DNA of 64,000 bases from Candidatus Margulisiibacteriota bacterium (lineage in GTDB: Bacteria > Margulisbacteria > Riflemargulisbacteria > GWF2-39-127). Location: contig QKMY01000045.1 in assembly GCA_003242895.1 (NCBI GenBank), positions 1 to 64,000 on the forward strand. The letters are read 5' to 3'. The stretch's first letter is position 1; every line of letters starts with the position of its first letter. Under the pieces are notes generated by a model. The model made no database searches. It worked only from the letters and a program-made list of their open reading frames with translations, and was not told the origin of the DNA. Position numbers and translations under genes: made by a program. This document shows positions 47,932-59,253 of the stretch, in pieces.

Positions 47932-50900
47932 TTAGTTTTCTTCGTCGACTTCTTGTTTTTTACGATTTTTAAGTGGAATTTCTCCTTTGAAAATATTCCC
48001 GCCATAAATCGGAGAATTTCCGACAGTAGTAAAAACATCAAAGTTGTTCACAGTAGCTAAATTTATATGCCCGTTCCCGATAGTCCAAGAACTATTTTCT
48101 TTTTTCATTTGTACTTCGCTCAAAAACATAATTCCTTTTCGCCTTGCAGAGATTGATGCATGACTTGAAGTTCCTATTTTTGAAGTCCATATTCCGTCAA
48201 CTCCCGGAATATTAATTTTTAATGCTTCTTCCGGGGTAACGTATTCCATCAATAAGTGAATCTTAATATTTTTTCCTATATAGTTACTATCCGTATCAAG
48301 GGTTTCTCGAACATGCTGAACCGTTTTAAGCAACTCGTCATAAGGTACAGTACCGTCAACACAAACATTATGCTGAGCTCCACCGACGATACCCTTTCCC
48401 TTGGTAACTGGTTTGTCATTTGGAGAGGGATTGATCTCAAAATCTTCGCTTTCTCCCTTTTTCCCTCCGCCAAGCTGCCTATCTTGTAAGAGAAAAACAT
48501 CGTACTGCTTTTTGTTAGGATCGTATTCTCCGACGATCTCGATATCAACACCCATACCACCAAGATTTTCCTTTACGTTTTTTATCATATCTTTGATCTG
48601 ATAAAAAAGTGTAGGGGATATCTTCTCTAGATATTCAAAAGGAATTCCTTTTGATGCCAGACCAGATGCAATATCTTCTCCAGCACGGCCAAACAAAACA
48701 TCACCAACAGTTTTGTCAGCTTCAGCGACAAAAATTGCACTAAAAGACTCCGCATTTAAATTGCCAAACTTCATAACCTGCAAAGTCACCGGGGTACCCC
48801 AATCACCAGAAACATTCGTCTGTTCCCGAAGTCTGATTGCAGGCGCAGTATCCCAGGATTCTCTCACGCCTCTCACTCCATGTGCCACCAGACTCAATGG
48901 GTCGTCCCAATCCAGTATTAATTCGTTTTTCCGTTCGGTTTTTTGATTAGCTTTTTCAATGATAACTTTGAATTCATTTATCAATCTCATTAAATCTTCA
49001 TTAGTCAGATCTTTCCATTTTGCTGACCTTTTTAGTCCTTGCGAACACTGTTGCTTAAATTCATCAATTTTTTTAGAAAATTCTGTTTCGTCAATGTTGA
49101 ACACAACATTCCCGAAGGTCGTCAAGAACATTCGATAGCTATCCAGAGTAAAATGGACCTGTTCAGGAGTATTGCCTGACTTATTCAGCATCGCAATATC
49201 ATCGAAGCCTACATTGATGATCGTACCTAAAATACCCGGCATTGAAAAATATGATCCACTTCTTACAGATATTACGAGCTCTCGAGCCTTTGAGATATCA
49301 AATTTAAAGCTACTTCTGCGATCTTGTATTAAATTCCATTGTTCTTCAGTTAATTTTTCTTTCTTAAATGGGAATAACTGCGAAGTTTTTTCTTCCAGTT
49401 TTAACAGATGCTCAATAAGTTCATTCTTTAGAAGATTATGATTTTGGGGGTCCAGCAACTCACGCCGGGAAGCAAAAAAATTAGTGCTCAAGTTAATAAA
49501 TGGAGGCACATTAAGCCCATTTTCCAGAGAGTGAAAAAGGTTATTCGCCTTAGTCCCTCTACTGATTGGAGAGTCTTCACGCCCCGGACGAACTCCTTCG
49601 GGAAAAATCGCCATAGATTCGATACTCAAATTGTTTCCTCGAGCAGAGAGAATAATTTCGTTAAGCAACTCTTGCATATTGTTTATTTGCATTTCTAAAA
49701 GCGGGAGAGGATGGGCTGTGGCCCTGAAATCACCAATCATTTTCTCTTGAATATGGTGATAAAATAATGAGTTATCAATAGTTTTAAGATCGTTAACGCC
49801 GTAATCTAAATTATCCTTTCCAAGTATTTTCGCTACTTTTGAAGGGAGGTCTGCAAACGTTCCGGCTAAAAACGAATCAATATTATAGAGTTCCCGATTA
49901 GAAAGCATACGAACAATATCCCGAAGCTGAGAAACCGTTAATTGATCTTTTTTCAAAATATCAATTGCATCAATAAAAACCTGAGATGGTGCAAGTCCCT
50001 CATCGGAGGCATGAACCATTATGTCAGCAAGACATTTCATATTCTCTCTTAATAAAGGTAATAAATTTATTTCCGGCTCTTTGATAAAAACCCCGAATGA
50101 CTCTATGTCGTTCTTTGCAGTAATTTTCGCGACAGACTCTTCTAGTAATTTTCTCTCTAAGAGAGCTAATTGCCTATCATTATTATAAAGTTCGAATTTC
50201 CGTTCTTTGTAGACAGGCCAAAAACCGAACACCTGGAATTCCCAGTCTGTCATCGCAACATGCCGTTTCAAAAAAATATATTCATAAGGAGAAAGATTCT
50301 CATCGTAACGAAACAAATTAGTCGCAATACTTTCTCGCCTTTCTCTTACCATGCGCAATTGTGTACGCAAATCTGATTGCTGCCAAACAATCCAGTTTTC
50401 ATTATTAAATTGTGATTTAATAAAGTCTTCGTTCGCTCTATATGTCCAATGATTAGCAAGTCCATTGGCAAGGTTAACCAATGCCTCTATTACTTTATGT
50501 GCCACCCCATTGTTTCCTGCCGCCAGCTTAATTTTCTCTTTTAGGTCCGGTTGCTCCGCAATATCTTGCCAGGCAACATTCGGGTAATAATCTTTGAACA
50601 GGTTTAATGCTGCTCCCCATTCTTTAAGTTTATTGCTATTTTGATTAAAAAAGTTCTCCAGGTCAGGTATAGCTTTTTCTCCTACACCTTTCATTAACTG
50701 CTTCAGCTCTTCTAATAGCTGTTCAGTGTTTTGCGATGATAACCCTTCAAGAATAGTTAAACAATACGGCAAGTCCACCTTTGATGGATATCGGTGTATT
50801 TTTATGCGCAAATAGTGAATTAAAGTGTTTTCCTCAGAAAAATCTCCGTCCAAATCAGCTATCGTTTTCCTGATAAAATTCTCATGTTTATTCCATACTA

Positions 50901-53004
50901 TGGAATGCGGGATGCTCTCAATAAGCTTGTGCGCGAGATACATTTTATATCCCAAATCTCGTTTTTTATGAAGAGCCAGCGAGTTTATAAAAAAACTAAT
51001 ATCTGTCTCAACAAAAGCACTCGGTGGTATTTCAATTAATTTGAGGTTAAGTGCAGTTATAAGAAAAACGTATATTGGCCTAAACAGATCCGGGTCATTG
51101 AGTGGAAATTTACCTTGAACTTTACTCTCATTATGCTCAAAGACATTCTCATCGGTAAAGGATACCATCTTAAGTTGGAACCCATCAACGATTTTTGCTC
51201 CCCCTCGTAATTGCAGCTCCCGTTGGGCGACAACTTGCAATAAAGAACGAAAAATTTCATAACTAAAAGATATTTTAGAATTTAAGAGAAGTTCCATGAA
51301 CTTTCCGATGAGATTTTTAGCATCTGGCTCTTGGAGCAATATCGAGATAATATCGTTCATCGAAACCTGGCTTGACTTACCAATACTTTGAACATTATCA
51401 ATCGCCGTCTGAACTATAAGCTGAAAAAGTCTTTCCTCTTTTTCATAATCAGAGACTGCCCAGGCTACAATTGCTTCTATTCCCCATTTTTGAAAAAGGT
51501 TTTCAAATGTACCCGGACTTATACCTTCAATAAAATCTTTAAAATTGTTAATACTAGCATTAACTTTGCTGAAATGTTTTATTTGCTGAATTCTTTGAAT
51601 CTCGTAATGTTCAAACAATCTTTCTTTGATATCTTTAATATCGCTCATTTTGGGGGTCTCCCAATATATAACAGCGCTATCTTGTAGTATATGTGCATTA
51701 TTTGTTTTCAATGTAATGATTTGGTTAAATATTTCTTCCAGTTCATTACCAAAAGAGCTATATTCCAACCCAACTTTTTCGGTTACTATGATTTTATCTT
51801 TTTTATTGCCGACAAGCTCAACATACCCTTTTTCCTCTAATTTCTTAAACAGTTCCGCTGAATATTTACTGGGAAAATCTTTTTTATTTAAAGGCTTTGT
51901 AGACATTTTCAGATAAGCTGACCGGAGAAACCCGCTTAGGTTAATGGTATTATTGTTTAAAATACTGTTAAGTTCATGAAGGGCTTCATTATAATCATAA
52001 CCAAGGATATTAACTAACTCATCTGCATTTACATTACCAAATATCTCGTCATGTTTGGCCGAAATAATGAGTTTCTGTTTATAGTCAGGTTCCAGTTTTA
52101 TGCATTTATAGAAATATTGTTTCACTTCTTTCATGCTCCGTTGAAGAACATTCGCTGCCTCTTTCCTTACTATTTCTGACTCAAACCCATTCATGAACTG
52201 TAGTGCTAATTTAATCGCTTTCTCATTTCGCAATTGAAGTTTTGTAATGCATTCAAAGGCGTGTATACGAATAAACTCCGGCTGCTTACCTTTTTCTAAT
52301 AACGGCAAATCAAGCTTGTATCTTTCATTAATTGTTTTAACATACTGGTTTATCAAAAGGAAATTGTTCGTCCCGATAAATTCGTCTTTTAACATTTTAT
52401 TTAAGCCGGCAATTTTCTCTTTTAGTTCCTTCATCGGCACTGGATTATTCTTATCAAGTACTACCAGTAACTCATCGGCTAATCTCTTAGCCAGCTGATT
52501 TAATTCCTCATTAATAGTAGGCATCAAAATAGTTCTTACATGTTCGAGTAATCTTTCATAGACTTCTTTGCTCTCAAGTTCAATAGTCTTAATGAGACTC
52601 GTTAAGACTTCTAATCCCCTAGAAATACGGTCATAATCATCATTATAAGGTTTAAAAGGGAATATTAACTGCCCAGGTCTCTCAACTCGTTGTTCTAAAA
52701 GCCAGAACACAAGGCTTTCAAAATTATCTGCATGGTCAATAATCCCAGCATATATTTCTTCTAATCTATTATAAAACTTGCTATTCGTTTCAAGAGGAGC
52801 TTTTTTATTTATATCCAAAAATGATGTGAATTTTCGATTAAAGTCATAAATAAAAGGCTCCAGCTTGATAAGATTTTCTAAAGTCTTACTATCAAGATCT
52901 CTATAGTGCTTATCAACAAAAACATAAAAATCCTTTGCGTAGGATTGTTCTCCGAGTACCCTTATTTGATTCAACTTATTTAGATGAATTATTTTTTTCT
53001 TCAT
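47932..53004 (-). CDS. Giant dikinase-like protein: PPDK-type ATP-grasp and phosphohistidine domains on a 1140-residue helical N-terminus
   Basis: 1690 residues. From about 1140 on it resembles the first two domains of pyruvate phosphate dikinase: RGTKANNLF with K1152 and GLNVPP, SVRSGSYFSMPG with R1248, DSYRMFLTTFGNVV, QVMKFGN, and LLQDRQ with Q1507 and R1509, all counterparts of ATP-binding residues. A swivel domain follows with SSHASISARRKG; H1615 is the expected phosphohistidine. There is no PEP/pyruvate-binding TIM barrel after it. Residues 1-1140 are mostly helical, possibly HEAT-like in part (PEFIRIHAFECITKLQLRNE near 245), with no domain I can name. The reaction is unknown: ATP could phosphorylate the His and pass it to an acceptor held by the N-terminus, as rifampin phosphotransferase and glucan dikinases do with other domain orders. 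No signal peptide or membrane segment. It has its own promoter at 53097-53126. Confidence 0.75.
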   Translation of the reverse strand: MKKKIIHLNKLNQIRVLGEQSYAKDFYVFVDKHYRDLDSKTLENLIKLEPFIYDFNRKFTSFLDINKKAPLETNSKFYNRLEEIYAGIIDHADNFESLVFWLLEQRVERPGQLIFPFKPYNDDYDRISRGLEVLTSLIKTIELESKEVYERLLEHVRTILMPTINEELNQLAKRLADELLVVLDKNNPVPMKELKEKIAGLNKMLKDEFIGTNNFLLINQYVKTINERYKLDLPLLEKGKQPEFIRIHAFECITKLQLRNEKAIKLALQFMNGFESEIVRKEAANVLQRSMKEVKQYFYKCIKLEPDYKQKLIISAKHDEIFGNVNADELVNILGYDYNEALHELNSILNNNTINLSGFLRSAYLKMSTKPLNKKDFPSKYSAELFKKLEEKGYVELVGNKKDKIIVTEKVGLEYSSFGNELEEIFNQIITLKTNNAHILQDSAVIYWETPKMSDIKDIKERLFEHYEIQRIQQIKHFSKVNASINNFKDFIEGISPGTFENLFQKWGIEAIVAWAVSDYEKEERLFQLIVQTAIDNVQSIGKSSQVSMNDIISILLQEPDAKNLIGKFMELLLNSKISFSYEIFRSLLQVVAQRELQLRGGAKIVDGFQLKMVSFTDENVFEHNESKVQGKFPLNDPDLFRPIYVFLITALNLKLIEIPPSAFVETDISFFINSLALHKKRDLGYKMYLAHKLIESIPHSIVWNKHENFIRKTIADLDGDFSEENTLIHYLRIKIHRYPSKVDLPYCLTILEGLSSQNTEQLLEELKQLMKGVGEKAIPDLENFFNQNSNKLKEWGAALNLFKDYYPNVAWQDIAEQPDLKEKIKLAAGNNGVAHKVIEALVNLANGLANHWTYRANEDFIKSQFNNENWIVWQQSDLRTQLRMVRERRESIATNLFRYDENLSPYEYIFLKRHVAMTDWEFQVFGFWPVYKERKFELYNNDRQLALLERKLLEESVAKITAKNDIESFGVFIKEPEINLLPLLRENMKCLADIMVHASDEGLAPSQVFIDAIDILKKDQLTVSQLRDIVRMLSNRELYNIDSFLAGTFADLPSKVAKILGKDNLDYGVNDLKTIDNSLFYHHIQEKMIGDFRATAHPLPLLEMQINNMQELLNEIILSARGNNLSIESMAIFPEGVRPGREDSPISRGTKANNLFHSLENGLNVPPFINLSTNFFASRRELLDPQNHNLLKNELIEHLLKLEEKTSQLFPFKKEKLTEEQWNLIQDRRSSFKFDISKARELVISVRSGSYFSMPGILGTIINVGFDDIAMLNKSGNTPEQVHFTLDSYRMFLTTFGNVVFNIDETEFSKKIDEFKQQCSQGLKRSAKWKDLTNEDLMRLINEFKVIIEKANQKTERKNELILDWDDPLSLVAHGVRGVRESWDTAPAIRLREQTNVSGDWGTPVTLQVMKFGNLNAESFSAIFVAEADKTVGDVLFGRAGEDIASGLASKGIPFEYLEKISPTLFYQIKDMIKNVKENLGGMGVDIEIVGEYDPNKKQYDVFLLQDRQLGGGKKGESEDFEINPSPNDKPVTKGKGIVGGAQHNVCVDGTVPYDELLKTVQHVRETLDTDSNYIGKNIKIHLLMEYVTPEEALKINIPGVDGIWTSKIGTSSHASISARRKGIMFLSEVQMKKENSSWTIGNGHINLATVNNFDVFTTVGNSPIYGGNIFKGEIPLKNRKKQEVDEEN

Positions 53005-53096
53005 AATGTCCGCTTTCTTTAATTATAATTCTCATATATTTAAGATGATAAAAAATGAATTTTACATGATATTCATAGTTTTTATCGTAATATATT

Positions 53097-53126
53097 ATTA
53101 TAAATTTCATCAGGTAAATTTTTCAA
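53097..53126 (-). promoter_or_regulatory. Promoter of the dikinase-like gene
   Basis: Minus strand TTGAAA (53126-53121), 18-base spacer, TATAAT (53102-53097). Transcription near 53090 gives a leader of about 86 bases. It stands back to back with the ilvD promoter. Confidence 0.6.
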
Positions 53127-53166
53127 AAAATTAAACAGGAGATTTATTCAGAATGTTTCTAGGCAA

Positions 53167-53195
53167 TTGACGAACATTATTGAATATACTATACT
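53167..53195 (+). promoter_or_regulatory. Sigma70 promoter of ilvDBNC
   Basis: TTGACG (53167-53172), 17-base spacer, TATACT (53190-53195). The start near 53202 leaves a leader of about 110 bases before ilvD. A second TATAAT at 53243-53248 has no clear -35. No T-box or leader peptide was recognised in the leader. Confidence 0.65.
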
Positions 53196-53313
53196 TTTTC
53201 TTATTTTCCTTTTCGAATAAATATTTTTCGATTTAAATTATCTATAATAGATTTCATGGGAACCACAAACCACGTTTCAAACAAATATTTTGGCAATAAA
53301 AGAGGTGGGGATT

Positions 53314-54978
53314 ATGAGAAGTGATATAGTAAAAAAAGGACCGGAGAAAGCTCCACACCGGTCACTTTTCTATGCTATGGGATATACAGATGAAGAGATC
53401 AGACGTCCTTTGATCGGGATAGCTAATTCAGCTAATGAAATCATTCCGGGGCACATTCATCTTGATAAAATCGTTGAGGCGGTAAAAACCGGCATCAGAA
53501 TGGCTGGCGGAACGCCGGTAGAATTCTCAACAATCGGGGTTTGTGACGGGATTGCCATGGGTCATAAAGGGATGAAGTATTCCCTGGTATCCAGAGAAAT
53601 CATTGCTGATTCTGTTGAGATCGTTGCTAACGCACATGCGTTCGATGCTATCGTATTGGTCCCGAACTGCGACAAGATTATTCCCGGCATGCTAATGGCA
53701 GCTGCAAGGGTAAATATTCCGGCCATAGTAATTTCCGGAGGACCTATGCTTGCCGGTAATTACAAAGGGAAAAACATAGGGCTTGATAACGTATTTGAAG
53801 CTGTCGGCGCACATAGCGTCGGGAAAATATCAGATACCGAACTTTGCGAAATAGAACAGAAAGCCTGTCCAGGATGCGGTTCTTGCTCGGGAATGTTTAC
53901 TGCGAATTCCATGAATTGCCTCGTTGAATCTTTAGGAATAGCTCTTCCTGGTAATGGAACTATTCCGGCAGTCTATGCAGACCGAATTCGATTAGCAAAA
54001 CACTCAGGCATGAAAATCATGGAACTTCTTGAAAAAAATATCAAGCCACGTGACATACTTACGAAAAAAGCTTTTCAAAACGCACTTACAGTAGATATGG
54101 CACTGGGTTGTTCTACAAATACTGCACTTCATTTGCCCGCGATAGCCCACGAAGCAGGAATAGAAATCTCGATGAAAGCCATTAACGAGGTAAGCGAAAC
54201 TACCCCTCACCTTTGTTCTCTTAGTCCCGCAGGACATTACCATATACAAGATCTTGATACTGCCGGAGGCATCCCCGCATTAGTGAAAGAACTAAGCAGA
54301 AAAAACATCATTAACATTGACTGTTTGACCGTCACTGGGAAAACCATTGAGGAAAACATTTCCAACGTTAAAACATTTAATACAGATGTCATTAGACCGC
54401 TGGAAAATGCCTATCATCAAACAGGTGGACTGGTAGCTCTTTTCGGAAACCTTGCTCCCGACGGATCTGTGGTTAAGGCTGCAGCAGTAGATAATGCCAT
54501 GCTTATACACGAAGGTCCGGCAAAAGTATTTAATTCCGAAGAGGAGGCAGTTAAAGCTATTCTCGACCGGAAAATAGTAAAAGGCGACGTTGTTATTATC
54601 CGTTATGAGGGACCAAAAGGTGGCCCTGGCATGCGCGAAATGCTCACGCCAACAGCAGTGATAGCAGGAATGGAACTCGACAAAGATGTTGCTTTAATAA
54701 CCGACGGACGGTTCTCAGGCGCAACACGCGGGGCGTCGATTGGACATGTATCGCCGGAGGCCAAAGAAAATGGACCGATCGCGGCAATAAGAAACGGAGA
54801 TATTATTTCTATTAATATCAAGGAAAAAACACTGAATGTTAAATTAAGTGATAGCGAAATACAAGAACGATTACAACAAGTACAGCATCCGGAATGTCCG
54901 ATTAAAGACGGAGTTATCGGACGATATGCTTCTCTTGTTACCTCTGCGAACACAGGGGCTGTGCTACGACAACCATAA
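53314..54978 (+). CDS. ilvD: Dihydroxy-acid dehydratase
   Basis: Dehydrates dihydroxyisovalerate and dihydroxymethylvalerate in valine and isoleucine synthesis. 554 residues. Motifs: [10 protein letters not shown] (41-50), [11 protein letters not shown] with C77, [10 protein letters not shown] with C119, [18 protein letters not shown] with C185, C188 and C191; C77, C119 and C191 are the probable iron-sulfur ligands. The C-terminal [19 protein letters not shown] is conserved. Start ATG 53314 has an AGAGGTGGGG site; a TTG 24 bases earlier would include that site. First gene of ilvDBNC. Confidence 0.96.
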   Translation: MRSDIVKKGPEKAPHRSLFYAMGYTDEEIRRPLIGIANSANEIIPGHIHLDKIVEAVKTGIRMAGGTPVEFSTIGVCDGIAMGHKGMKYSLVSREIIADSVEIVANAHAFDAIVLVPNCDKIIPGMLMAAARVNIPAIVISGGPMLAGNYKGKNIGLDNVFEAVGAHSVGKISDTELCEIEQKACPGCGSCSGMFTANSMNCLVESLGIALPGNGTIPAVYADRIRLAKHSGMKIMELLEKNIKPRDILTKKAFQNALTVDMALGCSTNTALHLPAIAHEAGIEISMKAINEVSETTPHLCSLSPAGHYHIQDLDTAGGIPALVKELSRKNIINIDCLTVTGKTIEENISNVKTFNTDVIRPLENAYHQTGGLVALFGNLAPDGSVVKAAAVDNAMLIHEGPAKVFNSEEEAVKAILDRKIVKGDVVIIRYEGPKGGPGMREMLTPTAVIAGMELDKDVALITDGRFSGATRGASIGHVSPEAKENGPIAAIRNGDIISINIKEKTLNVKLSDSEIQERLQQVQHPECPIKDGVIGRYASLVTSANTGAVLRQP

Positions 54979-54993
54979 AGGGGATATTCGGTT

Positions 54994-56706
54994 ATGAAAT
55001 ATAAGGGCGCAAAAATATTTATAGAATCATTAAAAGCGGAAAATGTTGAGCACATTTTCGGCTATCCCGGCGGGTCTGTACTTGAAATTTATGACGAATT
55101 ATACGATAGCGATATAAAACACTACCTCGTCCGCCATGAACAGGCCGCTGCCCATGCAGCAGACGGCTATGCACGTTCCAGCGGCAAAGTAGGTGTCTGT
55201 CTGGCTACATCTGGTCCAGGTGCTACGAATTTAGTAACTGGAATAGCTACAGCATATATGGACTCTATCCCAATGGTGGCGTTTACCGGGCAAGTGGGCA
55301 CTCCGTTTATTGGCAAAGACGCCTTTCAAGAAGCAGATATGACAGGGATTACACTCCCGATCACCAAGCATAACTATCTCGTAAAAGATGTAGAAGACCT
55401 TGCGCGTACAATAAAAGAAGCTTTTTATATTGCACGGTCAGGACGGCCCGGACCAGTGCTCGTTGACATACCGAAAGATGTCACGCTCCTGCAAGCTGAT
55501 TACAACCCGGAGCCAGAGCCAAACATTCAAAGTTATAAACCTACTTATAAAGGAAATCCAAAGCAGATTAAAGACGCAATAGCGTTAATTCAATCTTCAA
55601 AAAAACCGGTCATACTTGCCGGAGGGGGAGTTATTGCTTCCGGGGCTTCAACGGAGCTATTAGAATTTGCCGAAATGATCCAAAGTCCTGTTGCCGTTAC
55701 ACTGATGGGCCTTGGCTCGTTCCCTGACACACATACATTAAGCCTTAAAATGCCAGGGATGCACGGAACAGCCTATGCGAATTATTCAATATACGAATCA
55801 GACCTTATCCTCGCAATTGGAATGAGATTTGATGATAGAATTACTGGAAAACTCTCTGAGTTTGGAAAACATGCGAAAATAATACACATTGATATCGATC
55901 CGGCAGAAATTGGAAAATGTGTACCGGTAAATGTTCCGATTGTCGGAGATATTAAATCAGTACTCCATGATTTAATATCCAAAATCAAAGAAGAAGCGCT
56001 TGATCTTACTGAAAACAAGAAAGACTGGCTAAGCCATGTTAGCGGACTAAAAATAAGTTATCCATTGGCTTACGAGTACAGTGCCGACGTTATTAAACCT
56101 CAATTTGTTGTTCAGGAGATAAACAAGCTAATAGATGACACCGCAATTATTACAACTGAAGTCGGAGAGAACCAGATGTGGGCGGCTCAATACATTGATT
56201 ATACAAAGCCCAGGACCTTCGCATCATCAGGCGGGCTTGGAACAATGGGTTACGGATTCCCTGCTGCAATTGGAGCACAAGTTGCCAATCCCGGCAAATT
56301 AGTTATCGATATTGCGGGTGACGGCAGTATTCAAATGAACATACAAGAATTATCAACGGCAGCTTATTATAATTTGCCGGTAAAAATAATCATACTTAAT
56401 AATCAGCATCTTGGCATGGTTCGTCAATGGCAACAGCTATTCTATAAAGAACGTTACTCATTTACCAACCTTGAAGGTATGCAGCCTGATTTTGTCAAAC
56501 TGGCAGATGCCTACGGGATACTCGGCCTGTACTGTGACAAACCGTCAGAAGTTAGAAAAACGTTAGAAAAAGCTTTCTCCCATAACGGTCCGGTAATAGT
56601 AGACTTCAGGACGGCCAGAGGTGAAAATGTTTTCCCTATGGTACCAGCTGGCGGAGTATTGAACAAAATGATCTTAGAAGAAAGCAAGAAAGGGACATAC
56701 CTATGA
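54994..56706 (+). CDS. ilvB: Acetolactate synthase, large subunit
   Basis: A ThDP enzyme that joins two pyruvates to acetolactate, or pyruvate and 2-oxobutyrate to acetohydroxybutyrate. 570 residues. The catalytic glutamate is E49 in [29 protein letters not shown], the FAD-domain [21 protein letters not shown] and the ThDP motif GDGSIQMN ... [12 protein letters not shown] near 440-480 are seen. The herbicide-contact residues look ordinary. It starts 15 bases after ilvD and overlaps ilvN by 4 bases. Confidence 0.97.
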   Translation: MKYKGAKIFIESLKAENVEHIFGYPGGSVLEIYDELYDSDIKHYLVRHEQAAAHAADGYARSSGKVGVCLATSGPGATNLVTGIATAYMDSIPMVAFTGQVGTPFIGKDAFQEADMTGITLPITKHNYLVKDVEDLARTIKEAFYIARSGRPGPVLVDIPKDVTLLQADYNPEPEPNIQSYKPTYKGNPKQIKDAIALIQSSKKPVILAGGGVIASGASTELLEFAEMIQSPVAVTLMGLGSFPDTHTLSLKMPGMHGTAYANYSIYESDLILAIGMRFDDRITGKLSEFGKHAKIIHIDIDPAEIGKCVPVNVPIVGDIKSVLHDLISKIKEEALDLTENKKDWLSHVSGLKISYPLAYEYSADVIKPQFVVQEINKLIDDTAIITTEVGENQMWAAQYIDYTKPRTFASSGGLGTMGYGFPAAIGAQVANPGKLVIDIAGDGSIQMNIQELSTAAYYNLPVKIIILNNQHLGMVRQWQQLFYKERYSFTNLEGMQPDFVKLADAYGILGLYCDKPSEVRKTLEKAFSHNGPVIVDFRTARGENVFPMVPAGGVLNKMILEESKKGTYL

Positions 56707-57185
56707 GACATGTACTTTCAATTTTAGTTGAAAACAAGCCCGGAGTTCTCGCGCGAGTAGCAGGATTATTTAGCCGTAGAGGTTACAACATTGACAGCCT
56801 TGCAGTTGGGCCAACAACCGACACATCTATATCAAGGATGACAATCGTGGTAAAAGGCGATGATATAATTCTTGAACAGATTACCAAACAGCTCAATAAG
56901 CTCATAGACGTAATAAAGATTATCGATCTGACCGCAGCACAAGATTTCGTCGAAAGAGAGCTTGTCTTAATTAAAGTTTCGTCCAGTTCTCAATCTCGAT
57001 CAGAAATATTAGAAATAGCAGACATTTTTAGGGCAAAAGTTGTTGATGTCGCTGCAAAATCGATTACACTTGAGACAACCGGCAGTGAAGGTAAAATCGA
57101 AGCACTGATAGATTTATTTAAAAAGTTCGGTATCATTGAAATCGTCAGGACCGGAAAAATTGCTCTCAACAGAGGAATGAAGTAG
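56703..57185 (+). CDS. ilvN: Acetolactate synthase, small regulatory subunit
   Basis: 160 residues. The N-terminal ACT domain ([36 protein letters not shown]) binds valine for feedback control and activates IlvB. The C-terminal domain from about 80 on includes [10 protein letters not shown] and the end of the pattern [29 protein letters not shown]. Its ATG overlaps the ilvB stop, so the subunits are made together. Confidence 0.97.
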   Translation: MRHVLSILVENKPGVLARVAGLFSRRGYNIDSLAVGPTTDTSISRMTIVVKGDDIILEQITKQLNKLIDVIKIIDLTAAQDFVERELVLIKVSSSSQSRSEILEIADIFRAKVVDVAAKSITLETTGSEGKIEALIDLFKKFGIIEIVRTGKIALNRGMK

Positions 57186-57203
57186 CTATTATTAGCTTTA
57201 TAA

Positions 57204-58223
<1,020 letters not shown>

Positions 58224-58243
58224 ATTTCATTAATAGTAATTTC

Positions 58244-58280
58244 GATAATACAGCTCTTCAAATTGAAGAGCTGTATTATC
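58244..58280. terminator. 37-base palindrome after ilvC
   Basis: GATAATACAGCTCTTCAA and its exact complement around one central A, 20 bases after the ilvC stop. The RNA would form a very stable hairpin. The tail TATAAATAAT is not a true T-run, so it could end the ilv transcript, protect its 3' end, or bind a dimeric protein as DNA. Confidence 0.6.
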
Positions 58281-58668
58281 TATAAATAATATGAATATTG
58301 CTATGATGGTGATATTTCCATAAATTATTCATTCACAACTTTAAGTTCATAAAGTACAATGGAACAAGATTACTGCCCTCTATCAGGGAACAACTGAGAG
58401 TAATGGCCCTGAACCAGAATATAAACCGCTAAGCCCAAGTTCATTAGACATGACAAGACTCAATGGGATAACCCATCTAAAGTTGCACATAAATATGTGC
58501 ATATGCACTAAATATCATGCACTTAACAACAAGTTACTAACTTGTCCTGGCCGTTCTAAGCCATTTGTTAATTAGTATCAAGCACTCAAACGATCAAGCA
58601 CTCCCGGTTGGCATCTAAACTGTTATGTAACATATTGATCACCAATACGATGAAAAGGGAAATAAACT
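58281..58668 (+). other. Non-coding stretch with nested hairpins before the response regulator gene
   Basis: No gene-like frame in 388 bases. Seen are ATTACT/AGTAAT (58369-58374 with 58399-58404) enclosing CCCT/AGGG (58376-58379 with 58385-58388); the AGGG part can pair instead as TCAGGG with CCCTGA at 58407-58412. Further on are TGCACATA/TATGTGCA (58485-58502) and ACAAGTT/AACTTGT (58530-58546). It could be a structured leader of the response regulator gene, a small RNA, or unremarkable spacer. No known riboswitch was recognised. Confidence 0.35.
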
Positions 58669-59034
58669 ATGGCAAAGAAAATTCTTTTGGTCGACGATTC
58701 CCCATATATTCTAAGGTTTATAGGGAGCAGTCTACAAAATGACGGATACGAAGTCATTACCGCAGAAAATGCTTATGACGGTATTGAAAGAGCCATTAAA
58801 GCAAATCCTGACTTGATAATAATGGATCTTAAAATGCCAAACGGGAATGGTATTGACGCCTGCATATCAATAAGAACGGCACCAGAAACGTGTCATATTC
58901 CGATTATTCTCGCATCTGCTCATATAAACGAGTTAGTCATAAAAGATATACATCTATGGGGAATAAACGACTATATCCGAAAACCATTCACACCTCATTC
59001 CTTAACAGAAAAAATTGTCGCACTTATGAGATAA
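58669..59034 (+). CDS. Single-domain response regulator (CheY-like receiver)
   Basis: 121 residues, a receiver domain alone with no output domain. Acid pocket D9 and D10, phosphate acceptor D53 in LIIMDLKMP, S83 where Thr or Ser is expected (LASAH) and K105 in RKPF are all present, so it should be phosphorylated. No histidine kinase is in the window. An AAAAGGG site stands ahead of ATG 58669. It lies alone between the ilv and leu gene groups; a link to amino acid synthesis is not implied by sequence, and it could serve motility, sporulation-like phosphorelays or other paths. Confidence 0.92.
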   Translation: MAKKILLVDDSPYILRFIGSSLQNDGYEVITAENAYDGIERAIKANPDLIIMDLKMPNGNGIDACISIRTAPETCHIPIILASAHINELVIKDIHLWGINDYIRKPFTPHSLTEKIVALMR

Positions 59035-59253
59035 ATCAATGACGTCACCCGCCATGCTCCTAAGCAAAAGCTGCTGTTTGCGTTTGTAATTTTCAGGCAA
59101 ATAGTGTATAGTATTTGTGCTTATAATAAGATAATTGCTTTCAGAGAATTCTGAATATGCATATCGACCCTCTCAAATTTAGGTAACTTGATTTAAAAGA
59201 ATTTCTTGTTTAATATATTACTACTGATTATTTGACAGAATGGAGCTTTTACC

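Noticed and set aside
47932..53004. Calling the large protein phosphoenolpyruvate synthase or pyruvate phosphate dikinase.
   Set aside because: Only the ATP-grasp and His domains match; the PEP/pyruvate-binding barrel needed for that reaction is not present.
58381..58430. CTGAGA and CCCTGAACC elements resembling a TPP riboswitch.
   Set aside because: The order partly fits, but the GGGG(U)GCC start and the closing stem with GCGUAGGGAA are missing, and the downstream gene has no link to thiamine.
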